Source of the DNA: CAZBBC01 sp964489835
GTDB lineage: Bacteria; Calditrichota; Calditrichia; JAJRVZ01
Length of the DNA stretch: 38,549 bases
Reading direction: 5' to 3'
Assembly: GCA_964489835.1 (NCBI GenBank)
Contig: CAZBBC010000027.1
Span: forward strand, 1 to 38,549
The position numbers were made by a program, and so were the translations under genes. The notes below the pieces were generated by a model. That model did no database searches. It had not been told where the DNA came from and saw only the letters and a list, made by a program, of their open reading frames with translations. This document shows, piece after piece, positions 15,552-24,208 of this stretch; within the stretch, counting starts at the first letter, position 1, and each line of letters begins with the position of its first letter.

Positions 15552-16878
15552 AAAATCTTATACCGATAATAATACTCTTAAGCATCTGCCGGAAAAGCTA
15601 TTGATCAAAAATGTTCATATGATCGATATAGAGGAAAAACTGGATTCCGTAAAAAACATCATAATTCAGAACGATAAAATTGTTTCTATCCTGGATAAAG
15701 GTCCAGATTCATTTGATGGAGAAGTTATCGAAAGTAAAGATAGTGTTTTGATGCCTGGTTTATTTGATATGCATGTACATTTTAGGGAACCCGGGCGTGA
15801 AGATGAAGAAACCCTTATGAGCGGCAGTTTAGCTGCCGCAAATGGTGGATTTACAGGGGCAGCGTGCATGCCGAATACCGAACCGGCGATAGATTCCCAG
15901 GAAGTGATTAATTATATAAAGGATCAAACCAGACAGTCATTGGTGGATGTCTATCCAGTCGCCGCAATAACAAAAGGGCGGGAAGGACAAAAAATGGCCC
16001 CAATTGCGGAGATGGTTGATGCGGGAGCGGTAGCCATCTCTGATGATGGTTCCCCGGTAATGAATGCTGAAATCATGCGACGGGCGCTCGAGTATAGCAA
16101 AATGTTCGGTACTCCCATTCTGGGTCATGAAGAAGATGAAAATTTAAGTAAGAAAAGACACATGCATGAGGGCTTTTATTCGACGAAACTTGGCATTCAG
16201 GGTATCCCTTCTATATCTGAGGAAATCATGGTTGCCCGTGATATCATGTTAACCGAGTATACCGGCGGAAAATTTCATGTATGTCATATCAGTACAAGAA
16301 AGAGTGTAGATCTCGTACGTCAGGCGAAAACCAAAGGGCTGTCGGTTACCTGCGAAGTTACGCCTCATCATTTCACGCTTACTGATAAAATGGTGGAAAG
16401 TTTTAATACAAATACTAAAATGAGTCCCCCACTGCGCAGTGAAGATGACCGACTGGCGTTAATCGAAGGATTAAAAGACGGTACCATTGATGTGATTGCC
16501 ACCGATCATGCCCCCCATTCTATTGAAGAAAAAGAAGCGGAGTATATTTACGCACCATTTGGAATTACCGGGTTGGAAACCGCCCTGGGATTGATTATAT
16601 CTCAATTGTTTCAAACGAAGATCCTGACCTTACAGGATATATATGATCGATGTGTAAAAAATCCCCGGCAGATATTAAATCTGCCGGTACCGAGGATTAA
16701 AAAAGGAGAACGACCCAATCTGACGCTTTTTAATCTTAAAGAGCATTGGGTCTTGAAAGATGCAGTCTCCTACTCAAAATCTAATAATACGCCTTTTAGC
16801 AGCCATCCGGTCACAGGTAGAAGCATGGCGGTGATAAATAATGGACTGATTTTTATTACGCCACCCTTAAAGCGATGA
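15538..16878 (+). CDS. pyrC: Dihydroorotase (type I)
   Basis: Cyclises carbamoyl-aspartate to dihydroorotate. The 446-aa amidohydrolase has the metal ligands DMHVHFREPG, GHEED, HVCHIST and DVIATDHAPHS, plus the substrate-binding ACMPNTEPAID and EVTPHHF. I use ATG 15538 because GGAGGTG ends 3 bases upstream; the in-frame GTG at 15532 lies within that ribosome-binding site. The C-terminus ends LKR, and the last codons and stop (16871-16878) coincide with the first units of an AGCGAAG heptad array, so the original end may have been altered by the repeat. Confidence 0.95.
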   Translation: MLAFKKSYTDNNTLKHLPEKLLIKNVHMIDIEEKLDSVKNIIIQNDKIVSILDKGPDSFDGEVIESKDSVLMPGLFDMHVHFREPGREDEETLMSGSLAAANGGFTGAACMPNTEPAIDSQEVINYIKDQTRQSLVDVYPVAAITKGREGQKMAPIAEMVDAGAVAISDDGSPVMNAEIMRRALEYSKMFGTPILGHEEDENLSKKRHMHEGFYSTKLGIQGIPSISEEIMVARDIMLTEYTGGKFHVCHISTRKSVDLVRQAKTKGLSVTCEVTPHHFTLTDKMVESFNTNTKMSPPLRSEDDRLALIEGLKDGTIDVIATDHAPHSIEEKEAEYIYAPFGITGLETALGLIISQLFQTKILTLQDIYDRCVKNPRQILNLPVPRIKKGERPNLTLFNLKEHWVLKDAVSYSKSNNTPFSSHPVTGRSMAVINNGLIFITPPLKR

Positions 16879-16905
16879 GCGTGAAGCGAAGAGCGAAAAG
16901 CGTGA
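16871..16905. repeat. AGCGAAG-type heptad array across the pyrC stop
   Basis: Five consecutive 7-bp units, AGCGATG, AGCGTGA, AGCGAAG, AGCGAAA and AGCGTGA. The first includes the pyrC stop codon. Part of it (CGAAAAGCGTGAGA) recurs in reverse complement at about 18059-18072, upstream of rpsB. Confidence 0.8.
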
Positions 16906-16989
16906 GAATCGTATCGCTTTACGTGCGACAATTAAACTACTGCCCATTTACGCAATCTGTAAGGGCTTTAAAAATAATAGATCTTATAC

Positions 16990-17018
16990 TTGACTGACTG
17001 ATGTATGAACGTTAAATT
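16990..17018 (+). promoter_or_regulatory. Promoter of rplM-rpsI
   Basis: TTGACT at 16990-16995, a 17-bp spacer and TAAATT at 17013-17018, 34 bp before the rplM start. Both hexamers and the spacing are identical to the promoter at 10072-10100. Confidence 0.65.
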
Positions 17019-17051
17019 TAATGCTCGATTTTTATTGCTCAGGAGGTATCG

Positions 17052-17492
17052 TTGAAAACGTATATTGCGAAAGAAAAAGAAGTGATGGATGCGCGTCGTT
17101 GGTTCGTTGTTGATGCGGAAAATCAGGTTTTAGGGCGTATGGCGAGCCGGATAGCATCCATTCTGAAAGGAAAGCATAAGCCGATGTATTCTCCACATCA
17201 GGATGTCGGAGATTTTGTAGTTGTTGTGAATGCAGAAAAAATAAAAGTAACCGGGAACAAGTTAAGCGATAAGGTTTATCACCGTCATACCGGTTACCCA
17301 GGCGGACAAAAGACTACAACATTGCAGCAAATGCTTCAAAAACATCCGGACCGGGTCATTGAACTGGCGGTCAAACGCATGTTACCAAAAAATGTTCTCG
17401 GTAGAGGTATGTTTCTGAAGTTAAAAGTATATGCGGGCCCTGAACATCCGCATAAAGCACAACAACCGGAACAACTGGATTTGAATAAATAG
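17052..17492 (+). CDS. rplM: 50S ribosomal protein L13
   Basis: Early-assembling large-subunit protein of 146 aa. The family signatures are RRWFVVDAENQVLGRMAS, HKPMYSPHQDVGDFVVVVNA, YHRHTGYPGG and VKRMLPKNVLGRGMFLKLKV. The start codon is TTG 17052, fixed by a strong AGGAGGT ending 4 bases upstream and by the MKTY N-terminus usual for L13. rpsI follows after 11 bp, the standard pair. Confidence 0.98.
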   Translation: MKTYIAKEKEVMDARRWFVVDAENQVLGRMASRIASILKGKHKPMYSPHQDVGDFVVVVNAEKIKVTGNKLSDKVYHRHTGYPGGQKTTTLQQMLQKHPDRVIELAVKRMLPKNVLGRGMFLKLKVYAGPEHPHKAQQPEQLDLNK

Positions 17493-17503
17493 AGGAGTAT
17501 TCA

Positions 17504-17890
17504 ATGGAGGTATATCTCGGGACGGGCCGCAGGAAAAATGCGATTGCCCGTGTTCGCATGAAACCAGGTGATGGGAAAATGACCGTTGAAGGAAAAGGCT
17601 TATTAGAGTACTTTCGGCGTGAAACACTAAAAATGGATATTGAACAACCGTTAGAAGTTACGGAGACTTTGGGTCAATTTGATTTTACCATTAGTGTTAA
17701 GGGCGGCGGTTTGAGCGGTCAGGCTGGTGCGGTTCGACTGGGAATCGCCCGTGCATTAATTAAATATAGTGAAGATAATCGTACCCTTTTGCGAAAAGCA
17801 GGATTTGTGACACGGGATCCGCGAGAAAAAGAACGTCGTAAATACGGACTAGCAAAAGCACGAAAACGTTACCAATTCTCAAAACGTTAA
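17504..17890 (+). CDS. rpsI: 30S ribosomal protein S9
   Basis: Small-subunit protein of 128 aa whose C-terminal tail reaches the P-site tRNA. It shows GTGRRKNAIARVRMKPG, GGGLSGQAGAVRLGIARAL, LLRKAGFVTRDPREKERRKYG and the invariant ending of the family, here YQFSKR (final Lys-Arg). GAGGAG precedes the ATG. A 15-bp hairpin repeat follows, but it is not a typical terminator. Confidence 0.98.
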   Translation: MEVYLGTGRRKNAIARVRMKPGDGKMTVEGKGLLEYFRRETLKMDIEQPLEVTETLGQFDFTISVKGGGLSGQAGAVRLGIARALIKYSEDNRTLLRKAGFVTRDPREKERRKYGLAKARKRYQFSKR

Positions 17891-17936
17891 TTTATCTTCA
17901 GGGCAATCATATCCATTAAAATAATTATCAAAACTG

Positions 17937-17985
17937 GGAACTAGGAACTTGGAACTGGATACGGGAATTTCAAGTTCCTAGTTCC
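17937..17985. repeat. GGAACTT-type heptad hairpin
   Basis: GGAACTAGGAACTTG (17937-17951) pairs perfectly over 15 bp with CAAGTTCCTAGTTCC (17971-17985), with a 19-base loop. The arms are two 7-bp units each. No U-tract follows, so it is not an ordinary terminator. Related tracts lie at 9855 and 28504. The rest of the 234-bp rpsI-rpsB gap holds a reverse piece of the AGCGAAG repeat at 18059-18072 and a tiny ORF (MMPMED) at 18086-18106. Confidence 0.8.
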
Positions 17986-18124
17986 AAGTCGTAATTTGTA
18001 CTTTATCATACATATTTAATCTTAATAATAACACACATTGGTTGATTTGTTACAGGGGTCTCACGCTTTTCGAGCCTGGACAAAAATGATGCCAATGGAG
18101 GACTAACCAAACCAAGGAGTATTT

Positions 18125-18886
18125 ATGCCACGAGTAAATCTAGAAACCCTGCTGGCTGCAGGTTCCCACTTTGGCCATCTCACCCGCCGTTGGAATCCAA
18201 AAATGAAAGAATTTATCTTTATGGAGCGTAACGGCATCCACATTATCGATCTTAAGAAAAGTCAGGTTAAAATTGATGAGGCTTATGAAGCAATAAAAAA
18301 GATCGCCGAAGAAGGTGAAGATATTCTTTTTGTCGGTACAAAAAAACAAGCCAAGGAAATCGTAAAAGGGGAAGCCAAGCGATGCGGAATGTTTTATATC
18401 ACCGATCGTTGGTTAGGCGGTACCCTGACGAATTTTGGTACGATCAGAAAATCTATTAAACATATGAAAAATCTGGATAAGATGAGCACTGATGGTACCT
18501 ATGAGAATATTTCAAAAAAAGAAATTCTGCACATTGAACGTGAAAAAGAAAAGATGAAAAAAGTGCTCGATGGCATTGAGGAAATGAAGCGTTTACCTGG
18601 TATTATTTTTATTGTGGACACAAAAAAAGAGCAAATTGCTGTCAAGGAAGCACAAAAATTAAATATCCCGATAGTGGCAATCGTAGATACAAATTCTGAT
18701 CCTACGATTATCGATTGTCCTATTCCGGCAAATGATGATGCCGCGAAAAGTATCAGTATTATCAGCCGGGTAATGGCCGATGCTGTTGTTGAGGGTTCCC
18801 AGAAGTTGAAAAAACACAAAGCCGAAGAGGAAGCCGAAAAAGATAAAGTTGAGGAAACCGCTGAAACCGAAAAAATAGATCGATAA
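18125..18886 (+). CDS. rpsB: 30S ribosomal protein S2
   Basis: Small-subunit protein of 253 aa. It shows LLAAGSHFGHLTRRWNPKM, FIFMERNGIHIIDLKK, LFVGTKKQAKEIV, ERCG-like KRCGMFYITDRWLGGTLTNF and VDTNSDPTIIDCPIPANDDA. It carries an acidic Lys/Glu-rich C-terminal tail (KKHKAEEEAEKDKVEE), common in this family. AGGAG lies 6 bases ahead of ATG 18125. The gene heads rpsB-tsf-pyrH-frr. In E. coli S2 represses its own leader; whether the 18060-18124 leader does so here cannot be seen. Confidence 0.98.
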   Translation: MPRVNLETLLAAGSHFGHLTRRWNPKMKEFIFMERNGIHIIDLKKSQVKIDEAYEAIKKIAEEGEDILFVGTKKQAKEIVKGEAKRCGMFYITDRWLGGTLTNFGTIRKSIKHMKNLDKMSTDGTYENISKKEILHIEREKEKMKKVLDGIEEMKRLPGIIFIVDTKKEQIAVKEAQKLNIPIVAIVDTNSDPTIIDCPIPANDDAAKSISIISRVMADAVVEGSQKLKKHKAEEEAEKDKVEETAETEKIDR

Positions 18887-18896
18887 GGAGATTGTA

Positions 18897-19493
18897 ATGG
18901 CAGAAATTACCGCCGCGGTGGTTAAAGAACTAAGAGAAAAAACCGGCGCAGGTATGATGGATTGTAAAAATGCACTGGTTGAAGCTCAGGGTGATATGGA
19001 CAAAGCCAATGATATTTTACGCAAAAAAGGAGTCGCCCGTGCTTCTAAAAAAGCATCCCGGATTGCGAATGAGGGTATTATTGAAGCTTATATTCATCCG
19101 GGAAGTAAACTTGGTGTTCTACTGGAAATAAATTGTGAAACAGATTTTGTAGCTAAAACAGATGACTTTAAAACCTTTGCCCGTGATATAGCCATGCAGG
19201 TTGCGGCAAGTTCGCCCGCATTTGTCAGACGTGAAGATGTCGATCAGGAGACCACTGACCGGGAAATGGTAATATATCGTGAACAAGCCCAAAGCCAGGG
19301 TAAACCGGAAAATATTGTTGAGAAAATCGCTACCGGAAAACTTGAAAAATTCTACTCAGAAATTTGTCTGTTGGAACAGCCTTTTGTTAAAGATCCGGAT
19401 AAAACCGTTCAAAATCTATTAACTGAATTAATAGCAAAACTCGGCGAAAATATTTCAATCCGGCGTTTTAGCCGATTTAAGATCGGGGATTAA
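18897..19493 (+). CDS. tsf: Translation elongation factor Ts (short form)
   Basis: Guanine-nucleotide exchange factor for EF-Tu. The N-terminal UBA-like domain is clear (VKELREKTGAGMMDCKNAL), as are the core motifs EAYIHPGSKLGVLLEINCET and DFVAKTDDF. It ends with ENISIRRFSRFKIGD. At 198 aa it is the short form, as in Thermus, and lacks part of the core domain found in the roughly 280-aa E. coli protein; since both ends look complete, this is a natural length and not a truncation. AAGGAGA precedes it within the end of rpsB. Confidence 0.97.
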   Translation: MAEITAAVVKELREKTGAGMMDCKNALVEAQGDMDKANDILRKKGVARASKKASRIANEGIIEAYIHPGSKLGVLLEINCETDFVAKTDDFKTFARDIAMQVAASSPAFVRREDVDQETTDREMVIYREQAQSQGKPENIVEKIATGKLEKFYSEICLLEQPFVKDPDKTVQNLLTELIAKLGENISIRRFSRFKIGD

Positions 19494-19498
19494 GATTT

Positions 19499-20218
19499 AT
19501 GGGACAAACCCCCGTATATCAGCGCATTTTACTCAAATTAAGCGGTGAATCTTTGACCGGGGAGAAAGATTTCGGTATTGATGCCCAGGTACTGAACCGT
19601 TTTGCCAAAGAGGTTGAAAAAGCGCATCAGACAGGCGTTCAAATTGGAATTGTCATCGGCGGGGGGAATATCTTCCGGGGTTTATCGGAAAAAGCGAAAG
19701 AAATGGACCGCGTCCAGGCCGATTATATGGGAATGTTGGCTACAATTATCAATAGCTTGGCCCTACAGGATGTATTAGAAAAAAGGAATCTCCATACGCG
19801 GGTGATGACCGCCATTGAGATGCGTGAAGTGGCTGAGCCTTTCATCCGTCGCCGCGCAATTCGTCATTTGGAAAAAGGACGGGTGATAATTTTTGCAGGT
19901 GGTACAGGAAATCCTTATTTTACCACCGATACAGCGGCAGTACTCAGAGCTATAGAAATTGAAGCAGATGTTATCATTAAAGGCACTCGTGTCGATGGCG
20001 TATACGATAAGGATCCGGAGAAAGCAAAAGATGCCATTAAATTTGATAACATTTCATATATGGAGGTGGTAAAGCGCGGATTAAAAGTAATGGATACCAC
20101 TGCGATTACTCTTTCTATGGATAACCAGCTTCCAATCATCGTATTTAATTTTAATAAAGAAAATAATTTGAAATGCCTGGTGATGGGAGAATCCGTCGGA
20201 ACAAAAGTTCAGGAGTAG
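19499..20218 (+). CDS. pyrH: UMP kinase
   Basis: Phosphorylates UMP to UDP, hexameric and controlled by UTP/GTP in other bacteria. The 239-aa protein has LLKLSGESLTG, VIGGGNIFRG, DYMGMLATIINSLALQDVLE, IFAGGTGNPYFTTDTAAVLR, IKGTRVDGVYDKDP and the MDTTAITLSMDNQLPIIVFN end, all standard for PyrH (amino-acid kinase fold). It starts 5 bases after tsf and ends 3 bases before frr. Confidence 0.97.
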   Translation: MGQTPVYQRILLKLSGESLTGEKDFGIDAQVLNRFAKEVEKAHQTGVQIGIVIGGGNIFRGLSEKAKEMDRVQADYMGMLATIINSLALQDVLEKRNLHTRVMTAIEMREVAEPFIRRRAIRHLEKGRVIIFAGGTGNPYFTTDTAAVLRAIEIEADVIIKGTRVDGVYDKDPEKAKDAIKFDNISYMEVVKRGLKVMDTTAITLSMDNQLPIIVFNFNKENNLKCLVMGESVGTKVQE

Positions 20219-20221
20219 CCC

Positions 20222-20782
20222 ATGGATATTAAAGAAACTAAAAATGACGCCAATCATCGTATGATTAAAGCTGTTGAGAATATTCAACAGGAATTTTCTA
20301 AAATCCGTACCGGTCGTGCCTCTGCTGCCTTGCTTGACGGAATTAAGGTATCATACTATGGGAATATGGTTCCACTGACACAAGCATCAACGGTTACGAT
20401 TCCGGAACCACGCCTTATTGCCATTCAACCCTGGGACAGGAATATAATTGCTGAGATTGAAAAAGCGATCTTAAAATCCGACCTGGGATTAACACCTTCG
20501 AATGATGGTACCTTTATCCGGGTCCCGATCCCTCAACTAAATGAAGAAAGAAGACAAACTCTTGCGCGACTGGTGAGGAAATTTGCGGAGGAAGGCCGGA
20601 TTGCCATTAGAAATGTTCGCCGTGATGCTAATGACCATCTAAAAAAGATGCAGAAAAATCATGATCTTTCTGAAGATGAACTAAGCGTGATCCTTGATGA
20701 AATCCAGGAATTAACCAATAAACATATTAAGGAAATAGATGAGATCCTGGAAAATAAAGAAATTGAAATATTGGAAGTTTAA
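20222..20782 (+). CDS. frr: Ribosome recycling factor
   Basis: Splits post-termination ribosomes together with EF-G. The 186-aa protein has the typical SKIRTGRASAALLDGIKVSYYG, LTQASTVTIPEPRLIAIQPW, LGLTPSNDGTFIRVPIPQLNEERR and VRRDANDHLKKM motifs and a long C-terminal helix. AGGAG lies in the end of pyrH, 8 bases upstream. A strong terminator follows directly, closing the rpsB operon. Confidence 0.98.
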   Translation: MDIKETKNDANHRMIKAVENIQQEFSKIRTGRASAALLDGIKVSYYGNMVPLTQASTVTIPEPRLIAIQPWDRNIIAEIEKAILKSDLGLTPSNDGTFIRVPIPQLNEERRQTLARLVRKFAEEGRIAIRNVRRDANDHLKKMQKNHDLSEDELSVILDEIQELTNKHIKEIDEILENKEIEILEV

Positions 20783-20789
20783 AACTTGC

Positions 20790-20817
20790 AGCCCCGGAAT
20801 TTTCGGGGCTTTTTTTT
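20790..20817 (+). terminator. Rho-independent terminator of rpsB-tsf-pyrH-frr
   Basis: The stem AGCCCCGGAA/TTTTCGGGGCT is followed by eight T residues (20810-20817). It sits between the convergent frr and the reverse-strand glycosyltransferase gene. The reverse side lacks a good T-run, so it serves mainly the forward operon. Confidence 0.92.
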
Positions 20818-20823
20818 ACCCTG

Positions 20824-21990
20824 TCACGAATGATATGTTCGTTCCTTCCATTTAATTCCGCCCGGAAGAAGTAAACTCACCGCAAAGATAATTGTATAGG
20901 AAATATAAAAAATTTCAAATACCGGAAAGTATTTTAGAAACCTGTTTACCTGAAAACGGTTGCCCAACCTGGCTAACAGAGACAGATCAATTAAGAGTAC
21001 GATAACAAAACTAATTAAGAATGAGAATGTCCAGTTAAAGGTAATCAGGTTTAATACCAATAAAAGGTGCGCAATAAATGAAATAATCATCAGCGCCCAA
21101 CCCCAGAGTGGGGCTTTTAACCCTCCCGATAACCAGCGTCGCCTTTGCGTATAAAAATCTGACCAATGATATAGTGGATAACTTTGAATAGCTATTCCAG
21201 CTTCCAGAGGATATATTATTTGATAATTGGTTTTTTTTGCTATCGCCTTGAGAAGGGCCATATCTTCGGTAAGGGAGAAACCAAGGGCTTTGAATCCGCC
21301 GATTTTTTCATAAACCGATTTTCTGAAACCAAAATTATTACCCAAAACACTGACCGGAAGATTAATTCCAGCCGTTCCGGCCGCAATCGTCTGAAGAAAC
21401 AGCCAGTCCAGTGTCTGAACCCGGTCAAACATACTCTCCTTGTCATTCGTTCTCTTAAGAAGAGTGAGACTTCCTGCCAGTCCGACATTTTCAGTAAAAT
21501 ATACACAAAAATTGGATACCCAGTCCCGGGGTACACGACAATCTGCATCTGTTATTAGAATGATTTCACCGTTTGCCCGGTCAAGTGCCTGAGCCAGGGC
21601 ATTCATTTTACCTTTAAGGCCATCCCGGTCTTCGCTAATATCAAGAAGTTGAAAATTGTCCAGTCGGTTGCAGAAGGATAAGAAAATATCCCGGGTATGG
21701 TCAGTGGAGCGGTCATTAATCAGGATTACCTGCAGTTTGTCCTGCGGGTATCTTTGGTTCTCAAGGCTTTCCAGACATATGGGTAGATATTTTTCTTCAT
21801 TCCGGGCGGCGATAAGAATCGATACTGCCGGTGTATGATTGATCCTGGGATATTTTTTTCCCAGCCCAATGTGCAATAATATGCCAACGACAGAGTAAAA
21901 CGCTGCCGCTAGGGAGGTTATGAGTGATACTAAAAATATTATCATGATGAAAAGATTCTTGTTATATGATGGTTCATGACAAATGCTCAC
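20824..21990 (-). CDS. Membrane glycosyltransferase, family GT2
   Basis: Processive-type GT2 enzyme that would add sugars from nucleotide-sugars at the inner membrane. It has 388 aa from GTG 21990. The order is an N-terminal helix, then SILIAARNEEKYLP, LINDRSTD, TDAD (147-150), TED (241-243) and QRRRW (282-286), followed by three membrane helices. All catalytic motifs are present. The GTG start overlaps the upstream gene by 17 bases; an alternative ATG at 21945 would place the first helix at the very N-terminus, as in the two paralogues at 21974-23104 and 26405-27496, and may be the real start. It is the last gene of the reverse arm of the glycan locus. Neither donor nor acceptor can be read from the sequence. 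Confidence 0.88.
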   Translation of the reverse strand: MSICHEPSYNKNLFIMIIFLVSLITSLAAAFYSVVGILLHIGLGKKYPRINHTPAVSILIAARNEEKYLPICLESLENQRYPQDKLQVILINDRSTDHTRDIFLSFCNRLDNFQLLDISEDRDGLKGKMNALAQALDRANGEIILITDADCRVPRDWVSNFCVYFTENVGLAGSLTLLKRTNDKESMFDRVQTLDWLFLQTIAAGTAGINLPVSVLGNNFGFRKSVYEKIGGFKALGFSLTEDMALLKAIAKKTNYQIIYPLEAGIAIQSYPLYHWSDFYTQRRRWLSGGLKAPLWGWALMIISFIAHLLLVLNLITFNWTFSFLISFVIVLLIDLSLLARLGNRFQVNRFLKYFPVFEIFYISYTIIFAVSLLLPGGIKWKERTYHS

Positions 21991-23104
21991 CCCACTCGAA
22001 ACTTTTTATCTGTGATAACAATCCAAACAAAAAAACATAAGGTATATGCAATAGGAAAACAATTGGAAATACGGATAGATGCCGTCGGTCCTCAAGAACG
22101 GATGTGGCTTTGTTCAAAAAAGTATACTCTGTGAACGCTTTAATAAATAATATAGTCAGGATAGCAGTAATGTACTTTAGCTGCCCCAGCAAGAGCAACG
22201 GAGAAATCAGTAAAAGAAGGTTTAAAACAAAAAAAAGGATGAGTATCATTGATACTTTCGACGAATAGAGCAAACCTTTGGATGCATATCTCAGGCGCTG
22301 ATGAAAGAATTTCTTCCAGTTCGAGGGTGGTGCATTAAAGACATGAGAATCTTTATTGTTATTATATTTAATCATCCAGTCAGTTTCTTCGCGTACACGC
22401 TGTAAGAATAAATCGTCATCGCCCGTGTGTAAGTTCTTATAAATACCAAAACCATCCAACTGCAGGTAAACCTCCTTGCGATAGGCCATATTCGTACCCA
22501 CACAGGTTAAAGGATATCCTGATCCGGCGGTAGCTGCCGCAACTGCAGCATGGGATAAATACTCCAGGGCCAGGAACCGGTAAACTGTCTTATTAAATGG
22601 TGGGCTGGTAAGATAAGGCGCATATCCGATAACCATTCCCACTTTGTCGGTAAAACAGGAAATCATCTGTTGCGTCCAATCCGGGTCAGGTCTGCCATCT
22701 GCGTCGGTCAGAAGGATGATCTCTCCTTTTGCAGAACGTATGGCACAATCAATGGCAAATTTCTTAGGAGCAAAATCCTGGTGAAGATCATTGATGGACA
22801 TTAATCTGACAAAGGAATACTTTTCCGAATATTCTTTAATTATTTTTTCTGTTCCATCAGTGGAACGATCATTGACGGCGATGATCTCAATAAGCGTTCC
22901 TGAATAATTTTGGGCGACCAATTTCTCCATACAGGCAGCAGCATTGGAGGCTTCGTTGTGCAGGCATACGATGATACTGACCGTTGGTAATGGAGAATTG
23001 TGCCGGCATCCGACATTTTGAAGACCCTTTCCTAAATAAACAATACCGGTCGTATATAAAATGATAAGTATAATAAGTGTCACGAAATAGAGAGAAATAA
23101 ACAA
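21974..23104 (-). CDS. Membrane glycosyltransferase, family GT2
   Basis: The 376-aa protein has an N-terminal helix, a GT-A domain with SIIVCLHNEASNAAACME, AVNDRSTDGTEKI, TDAD (133-136) and GDDD (228-231), then three C-terminal helices. The QxxRW motif is altered to QRLRY (269-273), which may affect processivity. It shares with the enzyme at 26405 the stretch GYPLTCVGTNMAYRKEVY (there GYPFTSVGRNLAYRKDSY), so the two are paralogues. It starts at TTG 23104, with GAGGA about 8 bases upstream, 15 bp after the radical SAM gene. It overlaps the next gene and is surely co-transcribed with it. Confidence 0.87.
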   Translation of the reverse strand: MFISLYFVTLIILIILYTTGIVYLGKGLQNVGCRHNSPLPTVSIIVCLHNEASNAAACMEKLVAQNYSGTLIEIIAVNDRSTDGTEKIIKEYSEKYSFVRLMSINDLHQDFAPKKFAIDCAIRSAKGEIILLTDADGRPDPDWTQQMISCFTDKVGMVIGYAPYLTSPPFNKTVYRFLALEYLSHAAVAAATAGSGYPLTCVGTNMAYRKEVYLQLDGFGIYKNLHTGDDDLFLQRVREETDWMIKYNNNKDSHVFNAPPSNWKKFFHQRLRYASKGLLYSSKVSMILILFFVLNLLLLISPLLLLGQLKYITAILTILFIKAFTEYTFLNKATSVLEDRRHLSVFPIVFLLHIPYVFLFGLLSQIKSFEWGEHLS

Positions 23105-23119
23105 AATTTTTTCCTCAGG

Positions 23120-24181
23120 TTATTTATTTTTTTCTTTACGATTCCAGATTTTGCCTGGAAGAAAACTGCCAAATCCTTGATTACAGTTGCGGCAAATATT
23201 AATACTTTGCCGGTTTTGAAGTAATATCTTTCGGAAATCCATAAAAGCCGGGCCTCGCCACATTTCATCAACTGTGAGCAGATGGTCGACATTCCCCATT
23301 GGAAATTCACCGTTTTTATCAAAACAGCAGGGAACAAAAGTACCATCCCAGTTAATCAGAGAGGAAAGCCAGGGTCGCGTGCAGGATTTTTTATTTGCTC
23401 CTTTTACTATGTATTGGTTCCCTGAGTGATCGTAACGCCGATATTTTTCGTTCTCCGGTAACCATTCCTTTGCTTCTTTTAGCGATCTTACTTCGATATT
23501 TTTAATCAAAAGTTGGTCCACGTTCAATTGCTCAGCCATCTTCTTGATTTCTGGGATCTCCGACTCATTATGTTTCATGACCATAAACTGGAGGGCAACA
23601 TTAGGGATTCTACTCCGGCGACGGTTTTTTTCTTTGATCAGTTTCTCTGTTCCTTGCAACACTTTTTCCAAATTTCCACCGATTCTATATTTCTTATAAC
23701 TTTGCGGGGTGGTTCCATCAACAGAAATAATCATGCTGTCTAATCCGGAGTCTATGGTTTTTGTTATATTTCGATCAGTAAAAAAATGACCGTTAGTGCT
23801 TGTTGTCACATAGATATTTTTTCCTTTGGCAATCCTGACGAAATCGAAAAAATGTTTGTTGATGTATGGCTCCCCCTGGTGATATATAAGAAGAAAGAAG
23901 ATATCTTTTCCCAGAAGATCGATTATCTTAGTATAGGTCTTTAATGACATACGGCCGGCGGTTCTTTCCATTTCGCCGGCACCGGTTGTACATAGTGGAC
24001 AGTGCAAATTACATATGTTGGTTGGTTCGATTGTCAACACCGGCGGTACTCCCCATACCACTGGTTTCCCTATGAATGCAGACAAGACAAATGAAGCAGA
24101 CGCTTTTATAATATTCCCAAACCTGCGCGGTGTTAAAGATCGGATTAAACGACCGGGAAGGAGTTCATTTAAAAGAACCAT
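23120..24181 (-). CDS. Radical SAM/SPASM protein
   Basis: Binds a [4Fe-4S] cluster through CNLHCPLC (Cys57, 61, 64) right after IEPTNI, and has the TSTNGHF and MIISVDGTTPQSYKKYR strands of the radical SAM barrel. A SPASM-type cysteine set follows: CTRPW, PCCFDKNG and ICRNCNQG. The 353-aa protein has a basic, amphipathic N-terminus that may touch the membrane. Its paralogue at 28644 ends the other arm of the locus. Such enzymes modify sugars, lipids or peptides; beside glycosyltransferases a glycan or lipid modification is plausible but unproven. AGGA lies 8 bases ahead of ATG 24181. It is the first gene of the reverse arm. Confidence 0.88.
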   Translation of the reverse strand: MVLLNELLPGRLIRSLTPRRFGNIIKASASFVLSAFIGKPVVWGVPPVLTIEPTNICNLHCPLCTTGAGEMERTAGRMSLKTYTKIIDLLGKDIFFLLIYHQGEPYINKHFFDFVRIAKGKNIYVTTSTNGHFFTDRNITKTIDSGLDSMIISVDGTTPQSYKKYRIGGNLEKVLQGTEKLIKEKNRRRSRIPNVALQFMVMKHNESEIPEIKKMAEQLNVDQLLIKNIEVRSLKEAKEWLPENEKYRRYDHSGNQYIVKGANKKSCTRPWLSSLINWDGTFVPCCFDKNGEFPMGNVDHLLTVDEMWRGPAFMDFRKILLQNRQSINICRNCNQGFGSFLPGKIWNRKEKNK

Positions 24182-24208
24182 TCAAAAAGTCCTACATTAT
24201 TTATCCTT

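Noticed and set aside
17937..17985. Terminator of rplM-rpsI
   Set aside because: The stem is strong, but the loop is 19 bases and no T-run follows; it is better explained as a heptad repeat cassette.
18086..18106. Leader peptide MMPMED upstream of rpsB
   Set aside because: Only six codons, no ribosome-binding site of its own, and nothing to show that it is translated.
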